From Deltaproteobacteria bacterium (GTDB lineage Bacteria; Desulfobacterota; Binatia; HRBIN30; JACQVA1), in assembly GCA_016210005.1 (NCBI GenBank), contig JACQVA010000013.1, positions 1 to 46,580 on the forward strand: 46,580 nt of DNA. The letters run 5' to 3'. Both the position numbers and the translations under genes were made by a program. The notes under the pieces are model-generated. The model saw only the letters and a list, made by a program, of their open reading frames with translations. It was not told where the DNA came from and ran no database searches. Shown here one piece after another: positions 1 through 7,561 of this stretch; positions within the stretch are counted from its first letter, which is position 1, and every line of letters starts with the position of its first letter.

Positions 1-136
1 GTGCGGCGCAGGGGCATGCGGGCGCACCACGGCGCAACGGTCGCGGCGCGATCGTGAAGACGCAGGGAGTGGGTGGGTGGGAGAATCCGCGGGTGATCAT
101 GACGTGTCGTGTGCGGCCGCCAGACGCTGTGGACCA

Positions 137-341
137 TCACGGCGGGCGGGGGGCAGGAGTTCCAGCACTTGCAGCGGCCCGCCGCAGTTGGGGCAGGTGG
201 GCGCCGCTGACATCGCCGTGCCGCTCGCCGCGTTCGTCCTCGCGGCGTGGTCGCAGCACACAGAAGTCCTTGGGGTTGCCCATCGTGGTTTCGACGAGAA
301 TGATACTGCCGGCTTTGTCGTACATCTTCTTCACGGAATTG
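137..341 (-). pseudogene. Transposase-like remnant
   Basis: A short minus-strand reading frame encodes NSVKKMYDKAGSIILVETT followed by GNPKDF. From memory this resembles a conserved block of a family of mobile-element-associated proteins. In-frame stops lie just upstream and there is no plausible start codon, so only a fragment survives. Just downstream on the same strand but in another frame is a CPNCGGPL zinc-ribbon-like motif, which looks like the tail of the same or another transposase. The rest of bases 1-568 holds no gene I can support. The exact family is uncertain. Confidence 0.35.
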
Positions 342-568
342 CACGAGGAGCACGGCCTTGGCCTTCGCGCTTGCTCCCTCCGCTCGGCTTACGTACAGTG
401 CGCGCACCATGGTTTACGGGGCTGCTGGTCGCTGGTGTGCGTTGGGATAGATGTGCCGTGTGGCTCCGGCGGAGCACGTGTGCTCGCTGGTCATGTGCTC
501 TCAGCGAAGGTGGCAGTTGGTGGCAGCCGGGAAGGTCGAGGTGAGTTAAGCACCTGATTTTCCTACGA

Positions 569-607
569 GCCGGGGTGGTGGAATTGGCAGACACACAGGA
601 CTTAAAA
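569..607 (+). pseudogene. 5' half of a split tRNA-Leu(UAA)
   Basis: Begins with the acceptor strand GCCGGGG and continues through a D arm to the anticodon stem CAGGA and loop CTTAAAA (anticodon UAA). Beyond base 607 the sequence no longer fits a tRNA: there is no T arm and no CCCCGGC partner strand. The missing partner strands are at 14119-14164. Joined there, CAGGA pairs with TCCTG, GCCGGGG pairs with CCCCGGC, and the result is an 85-nt Leu-type tRNA with a long variable arm. As it stands the gene cannot yield a tRNA. Confidence 0.85.
598..607 (+). other. attL-like core
   Basis: GGACTTAAAA is shared with 14109-14118. It spans the end of the anticodon stem and most of the anticodon loop of the split tRNA. 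On the element side it is followed by GTCC, which makes an inverted arm with GGAC. Confidence 0.7.
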
Positions 608-621
608 GTCCGGTGGGTTTC

Positions 622-648
622 TTGACCCGCGGACACCTTTTGTACACT
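622..648 (+). promoter_or_regulatory. Candidate promoter of the intron-bearing tRNA-Leu
   Basis: TTGACC (622-627) and TACACT (643-648) resemble sigma-70 -35 and -10 boxes. Their 15-nt spacing is short. The -10 box ends about 11 nt before the tRNA 5' end at 660. The boxes lie just inside the island boundary, so the island would supply its own promoter for this tRNA. Confidence 0.4.
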
Positions 649-659
649 AATGCGAGCCT

Positions 660-983
660 GCGGGCGTGGCGGAATGGCAGACGCAACGGACTTGAGTCAA
701 AACTTGAGTGCTCGCCGGGAAACCGGCGATGCAGAACTGCCCAAATTCGGGGAACCCTGCGATGGCAATCCCGAGCCAAGCCCGGCGTATAGCCGGGAAG
801 GTGTAGAGACTAGACGGGCAGCACCTAACCCCCGGATTCTTCCGGGGCACGGTGAAGGGATAGTCCAGACCGCAAACCTGTACGCGTACCGAGCGGAACG
901 CGGCAGGGCGGCGAAAGCCGTAGACGGTACGAAAATCCGTTGAGCGAAGGCTCGTGAGGGTTCGAGTCCCTCCGCCCGCACCA
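660..983 (+). tRNA. tRNA-Leu(UAA), interrupted by a group I intron
   Basis: The 5' exon is 660-693 and the 3' exon 932-983. The spliced product has acceptor arms GCGGGCG and CGCCCGC, anticodon stem ACGGA/TCCGT around loop CTTAAAA (anticodon UAA), a long variable arm (TGAGCGAAGGCTCGT), and T arm GAGGG/CCCTC with TTCGAGT. An encoded CCA follows the discriminator A. The interruption falls after U34, the classic position of the cyanobacterial and plastid tRNA-Leu(UAA) intron. The gene begins 53 bases after the broken tRNA-Leu of the same anticodon and could replace it. Tools unaware of group I introns would misread the anticodon or miss the gene. Confidence 0.9.
694..931 (+). ncRNA. Self-splicing group I intron (tRNA-Leu type)
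   Basis: The 238-nt intron has the conserved group I core. Q is AATCCCGAGCCAAGC (about 767-781), R is GTAGAGACTAGACGG (about 803-817), and S is AAGGGATAGTCC (about 855-866). It ends with G (931), the omega-G, directly before AAAATCCG. The 5' exon end ACTT can pair with GAGT at 706-709, leaving the usual U:G wobble at the splice site (P1). There is no intron ORF. The order and wording of the core elements closely follow the Anabaena tRNA-Leu(UAA) intron (subgroup IC3) as I remember it. Confidence 0.9.
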
Positions 984-988
984 TCTCT

Positions 989-1008
989 CCCGCTGTCGAA
1001 ACAGCGGG
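989..1008 (+). terminator. Stem-loop after tRNA-Leu
   Basis: CCCGCTGT (989-996), loop CGAA, ACAGCGGG (1001-1008) form an 8-bp stem starting six bases after the encoded CCA. No T tract follows, so it may be a processing or termination hairpin rather than a canonical intrinsic terminator. Confidence 0.45.
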
Positions 1009-1286
1009 CTACCATGCGTCCGCCCGGCCGGAACTGTTCCCGCATGTTTCGCACCTAGGTGGACATGATGAGCTTCGCGTACTGGCCAGCGTTCCGCTCG
1101 GCTCAGGTTATTGGTCGAGACGGTTCGTGGGCTGACCGAACGCCCGAGGGGCGCGCCAGTGATCCGCGGAGTTTAATCGCTCGTGGGGGTTCAAGCCCCC
1201 ATCGCACTATTGCCCTTAATAGAATCAGCTATTTATGAGGCGCAGCAAATTTCGGTTCGGGGGCCAAAAGGGGCACCGGATCGGCC
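1009..1286. other. Non-coding stretch with a tRNA-3'-end-like hairpin
   Basis: No gene can be supported here. At 1182-1207 the sequence CGTGGGGGTTCAAGCCCCCA followed by TCGCAC looks like a tRNA T arm and acceptor strand. No matching 5' part is present nearby. It may be the leftover of another tRNA-targeted integration, or chance. Confidence 0.25.
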
Positions 1287-1808
1287 TCACGAATGGCGAT
1301 GCCGATGATGGAGGTCCGGCCAGTGCGGGTGCGCGTGCGCCAGCGGCTCGTGCTCGTGCCAGTGCTCGTGGATCAGGGGCGCCGTCTCTGCATGATCGTG
1401 GCTGTGATGCTCGTCGTCGTCCCGATGTGCGTGCGTGTCCGAGAACGGGTCGTGAACGTGCGCGTGCCCGTGCCGAGCGGCAAACATCACGCCAATTCCC
1501 GTTGCCATCAGCAACGAGGCCGTGAACTGGGCAGCCATCAGGGGCTCCCCGAGCAGCACTGCCGAAACCACCACGCCGAAGAATGGCGCCGTTGCGAATA
1601 GGAGTTGGCTGCGCGTCGCTCCGAGGTGCTGCGCAGCGCTGACGTACAGGAACGATGCTGGCGCTGTAGGAGAATGCACCGACTGCCAGTGCCAGTCCGG
1701 TGGCGAAGGAGGACGCGACGAAGCTCTGCGCAGTAACACCCAAGAGCAGGTTCACCGTACCGGCGACGCTGCATTTCCAGACCGTCGCTCGCGTCGCGCC
1801 CATGCCGT
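1286..1808 (-). repeat. Direct repeat copy 1 (DMT transporter 3' part)
   Basis: This roughly 520-bp stretch is repeated in the same orientation at 11016-11537, by eye at about 90 percent identity. The two copies enclose the chromate/ABC cluster. This copy has an extra A near 1651 relative to the other, which breaks the reading frame. Confidence 0.8.
1287..1808 (-). pseudogene. DMT/EamA transporter C-terminal fragment with His-rich tail
   Basis: Encodes the second half of a drug/metabolite-transporter-like permease: ATRATVWKCSVAGTVNLLLG, then YVSAAQHLGATRSQLLFA, ending in a His-rich cytoplasmic or periplasmic tail (HGHAHVHDPFSDTHAH and more). The near-identical copy at 11017-11793 shows where the frame should run. 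One extra base near 1651 splits this copy into two frames. Its upstream end is fused to an unrelated RND-pump fragment near base 1809. The N-terminal half is absent, so no working protein is expected. His-rich tails usually signal divalent metal handling; the substrate is unknown. Confidence 0.75.
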
Positions 1809-1809
1809 A

Positions 1810-2002
1810 CATGATGCCGTTGCGGGTGGCGATGCCGAAGAGTGATGAACCCGATGATGGCCGCGACCGAAAGCACGCCGCCGGAGAGAAATACACCCGC
1901 CACGCCGCCGATCAGGGCAAGCGGCAGGTTCGCCATCACCAGGGCGGCGTCCCGGCCTGAGGCGAACGCGACGAAGAGCATCAGGAAGATCGCTACCACC
2001 AC
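1810..2002 (-). pseudogene. Heavy-metal RND efflux pump fragment (CzcA/CusA-like)
   Basis: The minus strand encodes VAIFLMLFVAFASGRDAALV, then LPLALIGGVAGVFLSGGVLS, then (after a frame change near 1842) LFGIATRNGIM. These are transmembrane segments typical of the inner-membrane proton antiporter of CzcCBA/CusCBA heavy-metal efflux systems. Full-length members exceed 1,000 residues, so only about 6 percent remains. The fragment runs directly into the DMT transporter remnant, which marks a deletion or recombination joint. It suggests the island once carried a larger metal-efflux locus. Confidence 0.75.
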
Positions 2003-2126
2003 CGTGGCGGATTTTCACATCGGCGCGCGTTGACGGGGCCGTTGTCCGCCGATGGCCTGACGCGTGTGCGGTGGTGCTCGTGGTCGCCGCGGGCGACGCC
2101 GGCGGTGGCAACCCCCGACAATGGGA

Positions 2127-2156
2127 GATTCAATCGTTGCTCGAATGATTCAATTG
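2127..2156 (+). promoter_or_regulatory. Direct repeats upstream of chrB
   Basis: GATTCAATCG (2127-2136) and GATTCAATTG (2147-2156) lie 20 bp apart, about two helical turns, just before the chrB start at 2173. ChrB proteins are known chromate-responsive regulators, so this is a possible operator. No clear Shine-Dalgarno sequence precedes chrB. Confidence 0.35.
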
Positions 2157-2172
2157 CGATATCAGCTCAAGC

Positions 2173-3141
2173 ATGGCAGCCGCCGAGGAGCGCTGGTTGT
2201 TGCTGATCCACCAGCTACCGCCGAAGCCCGACTACTTCCGCGTCAAGATCTGGCGCCGCCTGCAACGGCTCGGGGCCGTTGCAATCAAGAACTCTGTGTA
2301 CGTGCTGCCGCGGAGCGACCAGTCCCAGGAGGACTTTCAATGGATCGTCCGCGAAGTCACGGAGGGTGGCGGCGAGGCTTCCGTCTGCGCGGCTCGCTTT
2401 GTCGATGGTCTATCCGATACACAAATCGAGGCTCTCTTCCACGCCGCCCGCGCCGCCGACTACGCCCAGATCGCTGAGGAGGCCCGCACGATCGCGGCCG
2501 AGTTGCCGGCCGAGCACGCGAGCAGTAACGATCAAGCCACCGCCTTCCACGCCCAGGTAACCCGGCTCCGGAAGCGGTTCGCGGAGGTGGCGGCACTCGA
2601 CTTCTTCGACGCCCCCGGCAGGGAAGCTACGGCAGGGCTTCTCCAAGCCCTAGAGGCGCGCGTGCAAAGCGCAGACACCCCCACGGAGAGGGTGCTCATC
2701 GATCCCACAGAGCTCCGCGGTCGTACATGGGTCACGCGTCGGGGCATCCACGTCGATCGCATGGCGAGCGGGTGGCTCATCAAGCGCTTCATCGATAGTG
2801 CCGCGCGCTTCAAGTACGTCGCCACACGCGAATACCGCCCCGGAGCCGGCGAACTGCGCTTCGACATGTTCGAGGGCGACTTCACCCACGAAGGCGACCA
2901 CTGCACTTTCGAAGTACTGCTCACGCGCTGCGGCATCACCGACCCTGCGCTGCGACCGATTGCCGAGATCGTCCACGATATCGACCTCAAGGACGGCAAG
3001 TTCGGGCGCGCGGAGACCACCGGAATCGACAGGCTCATCGCGGGCATCGCGATGGCGCACAAAGAGGATGAAGACCGCCTCGAACGTGCACGCGCAGTCT
3101 TCGACGACCTGTACGAGTACTACCGGAGGAAACGCGCATGA
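2173..3141 (+). CDS. chrB: Chromate resistance protein ChrB
   Basis: The 322-residue product matches the usual ChrB length and layout. An N-terminal ChrB_N region begins WLLLIHQLPPKPDYFRVKIW and includes IKNSVYVLP. A C-terminal ChrB_C region starts near residue 180 with VTRRGIHVDRMASGWLIKRF and includes FDMFEGDFTHEGDHCTFE. In characterised systems (Cupriavidus, Ochrobactrum) ChrB is a chromate-responsive regulator of chrA and may also have enzymatic activity. Here it is the first gene of a tightly packed plus-strand cluster. Its stop overlaps the start of the superoxide dismutase gene by 4 bp. Confidence 0.92.
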   Translation: MAAAEERWLLLIHQLPPKPDYFRVKIWRRLQRLGAVAIKNSVYVLPRSDQSQEDFQWIVREVTEGGGEASVCAARFVDGLSDTQIEALFHAARAADYAQIAEEARTIAAELPAEHASSNDQATAFHAQVTRLRKRFAEVAALDFFDAPGREATAGLLQALEARVQSADTPTERVLIDPTELRGRTWVTRRGIHVDRMASGWLIKRFIDSAARFKYVATREYRPGAGELRFDMFEGDFTHEGDHCTFEVLLTRCGITDPALRPIAEIVHDIDLKDGKFGRAETTGIDRLIAGIAMAHKEDEDRLERARAVFDDLYEYYRRKRA

Positions 3142-3887
3142 CGCAGCCAGCCAGTTCCGATCTCACGCGCCGCCAAGCTCTCCAGCTGCTTCTCGCGAGC
3201 GGCGCTGCGACAGGGCTCGTCGGCCTCATCAACGGAGGACACGCAATGGCTGACCCAACGGTCCCGATCGGCCCCGCGCCTGCCTACCGCGGGCGCAACG
3301 AGGTCAAACCTCTACCGTTCCCTGCCGACAAGCTCACGGGCCTCTCCGAGAAGCTCATCACCTCGCACCACCAGAACAACTACGCCGGTGCCGTGAAGCG
3401 ACTGAACCAGATTCAGCAACAGCTCGGCTCGCTCCCGCCCGACGCGGCACCTTATCAGGTCGGCGCGCTCAAGCGCGAGGAGCTCATCGCCACCAACTCC
3501 ATGATTCTCCACGAACTCTATTTCGGAAACCTCGGCGGCAACGGGAAACCGAGCGGCGCAGCGGTCGACATGCTCAAAGTCGAGTACGGCACCTTCGAGG
3601 CCTGGGATCACGAATTCCGCCTCGGCTGCCTATCTCTCGGCGGTGGTTCCGGGTGGATGATCCTCAGTTACGATCCACACAACGCGAGTGTGCACAGCTA
3701 CTGGGCGGCCGACCACACACACAGCCTGGCCGGTGGTGTGCCCCTGCTTGTCATGGACATGTACGAGCACGCCTACCAGATGGACTACGGCGCCAACGCC
3801 AAGGGTTACGTCGACGCCATTTTCCAGAACATCAACTGGGACGAAGTGAACAAACGCGCAGAGCGGGCGCGTCGACAGGTCGGTTGA
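3138..3887 (+). CDS. chrC: Fe/Mn superoxide dismutase, Tat-exported (ChrC-like)
   Basis: The 249-residue protein begins with a twin-arginine signal (LTRRQALQLLLASG) ending near GGHAMA, so export to the periplasm in folded form is expected. The mature part has the metal ligands of Fe/Mn superoxide dismutase: His in TSHHQNNYAGAV, His in MILHELYFGNLGG, and Asp and His in VMDMYEHAYQMDYG. In Cupriavidus metallidurans the chrBAC operon contains a superoxide dismutase gene (chrC), and this gene lies between chrB and chrA. The likely role is removing superoxide made during chromate reduction. The start overlaps the chrB stop (ATGA). Confidence 0.9.
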   Translation: MTQPASSDLTRRQALQLLLASGAATGLVGLINGGHAMADPTVPIGPAPAYRGRNEVKPLPFPADKLTGLSEKLITSHHQNNYAGAVKRLNQIQQQLGSLPPDAAPYQVGALKREELIATNSMILHELYFGNLGGNGKPSGAAVDMLKVEYGTFEAWDHEFRLGCLSLGGGSGWMILSYDPHNASVHSYWAADHTHSLAGGVPLLVMDMYEHAYQMDYGANAKGYVDAIFQNINWDEVNKRAERARRQVG

Positions 3888-3900
3888 AAGAGGGAACATC

Positions 3901-4587
3901 ATGGGTGCCCCGTTTACAATCTCAGGGCTCGCACTGCTGGTGGCGTCCGCAGCCATTGCGGGAAGCGTCACCCACGTCAACTTCGACTCGTTCGCCACAG
4001 GTCAACCACCGCAGGGCTTCAGCACGGCGCTCACCGGCGGCGGTGGCCTCGTCTCCTGGGTCGTGCAGGAAGACGCAACGGCGCCGAGCGCCGGTAAAGT
4101 GCTCACGCAGACGAGCCGCGACACCACCAATTCTCGCTTCCCCCTTTGTGTCTACGACGCGATCGCTACGATTGATCTGAGTGTGTCGGTCCGCTTCAAA
4201 CCTATCTCCGGCACTGTCGATCAGGCCGCCGGAATCGTGTGGCGCTATCAGGACGCCAAGAACTATTACATCGTTCGCGCCAACGCGCTGGAGAACAACG
4301 TCGTCCTCTACAAGGTAGAGAACGGCAGCCGTAGCGACCTCAAGCCCGCCGGAGCGTGGCCGCTCGCCTACGGCAAGAAGGCACCGGTGCCTGCCGGCCA
4401 GTGGAGCACGCTCGCGGTAGTCGCCCGAGGAGCACGCTTCGAGGTGCATCTGAACGGCGAACATCTCTTCGACGTCGAGGACACAACCTTTCCGAGTGCC
4501 GGCAAAGTCGGTCTCTGGACCAAGGCCGACAGCGTGACCTCGTTTGACGACTTCGCGATTGAGCCACTGGATAGTGCGAAGCCATGA
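3901..4587 (+). CDS. Secreted LamG/DUF1080-like beta-sandwich protein
   Basis: The 228-residue product has an N-terminal signal peptide (GLALLVASAAIAGSVTHVNF). The rest resembles a concanavalin-like jelly-roll fold of the LamG/3-keto-disaccharide-hydrolase type: VRFKPISGTVDQAAGIVWRY, NYYIVRANALENNVVLYKVE, WSTLAVVARGARFEVHLNGE and GKVGLWTKADSVTSFDDF. Such domains usually bind carbohydrate or act as adhesive modules; no catalytic residues can be assigned. It starts 13 bp after the dismutase gene and overlaps the chrA start by 4 bp, so it belongs to the chromate operon. Its role in chromate resistance is not known to me. Confidence 0.75.
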   Translation: MGAPFTISGLALLVASAAIAGSVTHVNFDSFATGQPPQGFSTALTGGGGLVSWVVQEDATAPSAGKVLTQTSRDTTNSRFPLCVYDAIATIDLSVSVRFKPISGTVDQAAGIVWRYQDAKNYYIVRANALENNVVLYKVENGSRSDLKPAGAWPLAYGKKAPVPAGQWSTLAVVARGARFEVHLNGEHLFDVEDTTFPSAGKVGLWTKADSVTSFDDFAIEPLDSAKP

Positions 4588-5762
4588 ACCAAACGATTGC
4601 CAGCCGTCACGACGAGCAACCCGCCATCGTGCCCTGCACGCTGAACCAACTCCTATTCTACTTTCTGCATCTCGGCACCTTCGGCTTTGGCGGCCCGATC
4701 GCGCTCGCCGGTTACATGCAACGTGACCTGGTCGAGAAGCGACGCTGGATCTCGAAGCAGGACTATGTCGAGGGTCTCGCGCTGGCGCAGCTTGCGCCCG
4801 GTCCGCTCGCCGCCCAACTCGCCATCTACCTCGGTTGGGTCCGTGCCGGGAATCTCGGCGCCACGCTCGTGGCGGGCGCATTCGTCCTGCCGTCGTTCGT
4901 CATGGTGCTGGCCCTCTCGTGGCTCTACCTGCGCTACGGCGGTCTCTGGTGGATGCAGGGTCTCTTCTACGGGATTGGGGCGGCCGTGATTGCCATCATC
5001 GCGCGCAGCGCCTTCAAGCTCGTGCGCATGACGCTCAGCCGCGACGCGCTTCTGTGGGGTATCTTCGCGCTGAGCGCCGTCGTCACGGCGTGGACCGAGT
5101 CGGAGGTCGTGTGGCTCTTCGTACTCTCCGGCCTCGCCGTGCTCGTCCTACGCGCTGCGCCGCGGCCCGCTGCCGCAGCCGTCTTCGTGCCGTGGTTCTT
5201 CACTGGCCTCGACGGCCCGGCACCGAGCAGCACGCTCGCCACCATCGCCTGGTACTTCGCGGAAGCGGGCGCATTCGTCTTCGGGAGCGGACTAGCGATC
5301 GTGCCGTTCCTGTACGGCGGTGTCGTGCAGGACTTCCACTGGCTCACCGAGCAGCAGTTTCTCGACGCAGTCGCGGTCGCCATGATCACCCCCGGCCCCG
5401 TGGTCATTACCGTCGCCTTCATCGGCTACCTGGTCGCCGGCCCCGCCGGGGCCACCGTGGCCGCCATCGGCGTGTTTCTCCCCTGCTACCTCTTCGTGGT
5501 CATCCCGGCGAAGTACTTCCGACAGTCGGTCAACAACCGCCACGTCAGAGCCTTCGTTGACGGGGTGACGGCAGCTGCGACCGGTGCGATCGCCGGTGCG
5601 GCATTCGTACTCGGCCGCCGCGCGATCTTCGATATCCCGACGGCGCTTATCGCGCTGGTAACGCTGGTGGTACTAGCACGAGTCAAAAAGATCCCGGAGC
5701 CGCTGGTGATCGCCAGCGCCGGGGTCGCCGGACTGATGCTCAATGGGGGGATCGCCCCCTAA
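4584..5762 (+). CDS. chrA: Chromate efflux transporter ChrA
   Basis: The 392-residue polytopic inner-membrane protein has two homologous CHR domains, as in long-chain ChrA. The first carries LGTFGFGGPIALAGYMQRDL and LALAQLAPGPLAAQLAIYLG. The second, from about residue 215, carries AGAFVFGSGLAIVPFLYGGV and AVAVAMITPGPVVITVAFIG. ChrA exports chromate from the cytoplasm, driven by the proton-motive force. The start overlaps the preceding gene by 4 bp (ATGA), consistent with translational coupling in the chrB-sod-LamG-chrA unit. Confidence 0.93.
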   Translation: MNQTIASRHDEQPAIVPCTLNQLLFYFLHLGTFGFGGPIALAGYMQRDLVEKRRWISKQDYVEGLALAQLAPGPLAAQLAIYLGWVRAGNLGATLVAGAFVLPSFVMVLALSWLYLRYGGLWWMQGLFYGIGAAVIAIIARSAFKLVRMTLSRDALLWGIFALSAVVTAWTESEVVWLFVLSGLAVLVLRAAPRPAAAAVFVPWFFTGLDGPAPSSTLATIAWYFAEAGAFVFGSGLAIVPFLYGGVVQDFHWLTEQQFLDAVAVAMITPGPVVITVAFIGYLVAGPAGATVAAIGVFLPCYLFVVIPAKYFRQSVNNRHVRAFVDGVTAAATGAIAGAAFVLGRRAIFDIPTALIALVTLVVLARVKKIPEPLVIASAGVAGLMLNGGIAP

Positions 5763-5775
5763 GAGGAGGACGACG

Positions 5776-6803
5776 ATGATTATCCGCAGCTTCAGGGCGG
5801 CCGTCGCCGCAACCGTTGCGCTCGCCGCATGTACATTGGTGTTGGTCCCACAGGTGGCTGGGCAGGACACGCCGCCTGCAGCCGTGGCCTGCGCGTACGT
5901 GACGAGCTTCGGCGGTGAGGATGTCTGCGCGATCGAGGTACCGAGCGGTAAGGCGCTGGGCTGCGTGCGGACAGGGGCGAAGCCGCACGGGGTGGCTGTG
6001 GCGGCCGACGGGCGTCGAGTCTACGTCTCAAACGAGGGGGCGAATTCGGTTGCGGTCGTTGACGCTTCAGCTCTGCGCGTGACCGCGGAGGTGGCCGTAG
6101 GCCGCGCACCAAATCAGCTGGCGTTGACCCCCAAGGGCGACCGCTTGTGGGTCACGAACAATTCGGACTCGACCATCTCCGTGATCGACACGGAGCGCCT
6201 CGCGGTCGAACGAACGCTCCCGGTTGGCCGAGGACCGCATGTGGTGGTGACCAACGGCGCTCGCAACATCGCCGTCGTCACCTCCGAAGGCGATGGCGCC
6301 CTTGACGTGTTCGATCTCACGACCTTGAAGCCGCTCTCCCACATACCGGTGTTCGCCTTTCCTCGCGTGCTGGCGGTGACACCCGCGGGCGACACGGCCT
6401 ATCTGACCGTCCGCTGGATCAACGGGGCGCTCGTCGTCGACCTATCGGGCCGCGGCCCGCGTGAGCGCATCGCCCTCGGCGAGACGCGCTTCGCGCCGGA
6501 AGGAAAGGACGCCCACGGTCTGGCTTTGACCCCGGACGGCGAAACGGTGCTGCTCACCACGCAGATCACGAACGAGCTGACGTTCGTCGATGCGAAGACG
6601 CTCGCGGTCGAGGGGGCGTGCACGTCGGACGGAATCCCAACTGGGTGGAAGTGACGCTCGATGGCCGCTACGCGGTCGTCAGCACCACAGACGACGATTC
6701 GGTATCGATCGTCGACGTGCAGACGCGGCAGGTGACGGCTGTAGTCAAGGTCGGCCGCCAACCGAAGCGGCTCGCGGTAGGTCGGTGTGGCGAGCGGCCG
6801 TAA
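5776..6803 (+). pseudogene. YVTN beta-propeller secreted protein, frameshifted
   Basis: A signal peptide (VALAACTLVLVPQVAGQ) is followed by beta-propeller repeats of the YVTN/YncE type: VAVAADGRRVYVSNEGANSV, KGDRLWVTNNSDSTISVIDT, and so on. The frame is lost at about 6610, in a run of G bases. A one-base shift restores VHVGRNPNWVEVTLDGRYAV and a further repeat ending at 6803. One missing G explains both halves, so this is either a sequencing error or a recent mutation. A strong GAGGAGG ribosome site precedes ATG 5776, 14 bp after chrA. Periplasmic or exported location is expected; the substrate is unknown. Confidence 0.75.
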
Positions 6804-7561
6804 GCAGCTGGGCCGGCGTGGCCGCGGTGGCGGGAGCTGTGCTGGCGGCCGGACCGCGTGGAGTCCAGGCGTATCGGCCATTCGTGTCAACCGACGCATC
6901 GGTGGTCGCGCCGACACAGCTGGAAGTGGAGCTTGGCTACTTCACCCTCGAGCGCGTGGGCGGACAGATCTCGTACACAACACCCGACCTGGTGCTGAAC
7001 TACGGGCTCGTGAATGCCGTCGAGATCGTGGGCGAGTTCGGGATCGAGCAGCCGCAGGAGACAGGTGACGTGGCGGACCCGGGCCTCTTCTTGAAGGCGG
7101 TGCTTCGACCGGGAGTGTTACAAGGAGCAGGTGGAATCAGCGTCGCGATGGAGGCGGGTCCGCTGCTGCCGTCGACGAAGGAGGGAGAACGAGGAGTCGG
7201 ATTCGAGGGCCTTGGGATTGCGAGCGGACGCTGGTCCGACCTTACCTTCCATCTCAATGCCGGTGGCGGCGTGGATCGCTCAGCGAATGATCCGTTCGCT
7301 CTATGGGGCGCGATCGTAGAGCTGCCCGCGTTCGAGAGCGTGCGCGTCGTGGGCGAGGTGAACGGCGAGAGCACACGGGGGCAGTCACCGGTAGTCTCCG
7401 CTCTCCTCGGCGCCATCTGGAACGTGCGCTCGGCTGCGATCGACGGCGGCGTGCGGCGCGGCCTGACACCGGCTGCGCCCGACTGGGAGCTTACGCTCGG
7501 GCTGACGTTCAGCTTCAGCACCCCGGAATTCTTCGCAGGCATCAAGGAGCGAGAGCGATGA
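6785..7561 (+). CDS. Predicted outer-membrane/transporter-like protein
   Basis: I take GTG 6785 as the start because it yields a clean signal peptide (VSSWAGVAAVAGAVLAAGPR, cleavage near VQA). The mature 230 or so residues alternate polar and hydrophobic residues and end in aromatic-rich LTLGLTFSFSTPEFF, as in small beta-barrel outer-membrane proteins. PTQLEVELGYFTLER and PDLVLNYGLVNAVEIVGEF resemble the MetA-pathway/porin-like group. It overlaps the beta-propeller gene by 19 bp and the binding-protein gene by 4 bp (ATGA). Position suggests that it is the outer-membrane partner of the importer that follows. Function is inferred only. Confidence 0.6.
   Translation: MWRAAVSSWAGVAAVAGAVLAAGPRGVQAYRPFVSTDASVVAPTQLEVELGYFTLERVGGQISYTTPDLVLNYGLVNAVEIVGEFGIEQPQETGDVADPGLFLKAVLRPGVLQGAGGISVAMEAGPLLPSTKEGERGVGFEGLGIASGRWSDLTFHLNAGGGVDRSANDPFALWGAIVELPAFESVRVVGEVNGESTRGQSPVVSALLGAIWNVRSAAIDGGVRRGLTPAAPDWELTLGLTFSFSTPEFFAGIKERER

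Noticed and set aside
608-635. Variable arm of the first tRNA-Leu (GGGTTTCTTGACCC)
   Set aside because: It looks like a variable-arm hairpin, but no T arm or acceptor strand follows, and the true complement of the acceptor is at 14157-14163. I treat it as island sequence that includes a promoter.
694-931. Reading the inserted segment as a long variable arm or as a tRNA with another anticodon
   Set aside because: The segment has the ordered Q, R and S core of a group I intron and omega-G. Removing it leaves a perfectly paired tRNA-Leu(UAA).
647-1054. Small protein genes over the tRNA-Leu/intron region
   Set aside because: The stretch is explained base by base by tRNA exons and a group I intron. 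The frames have no start context and encode no known motif.
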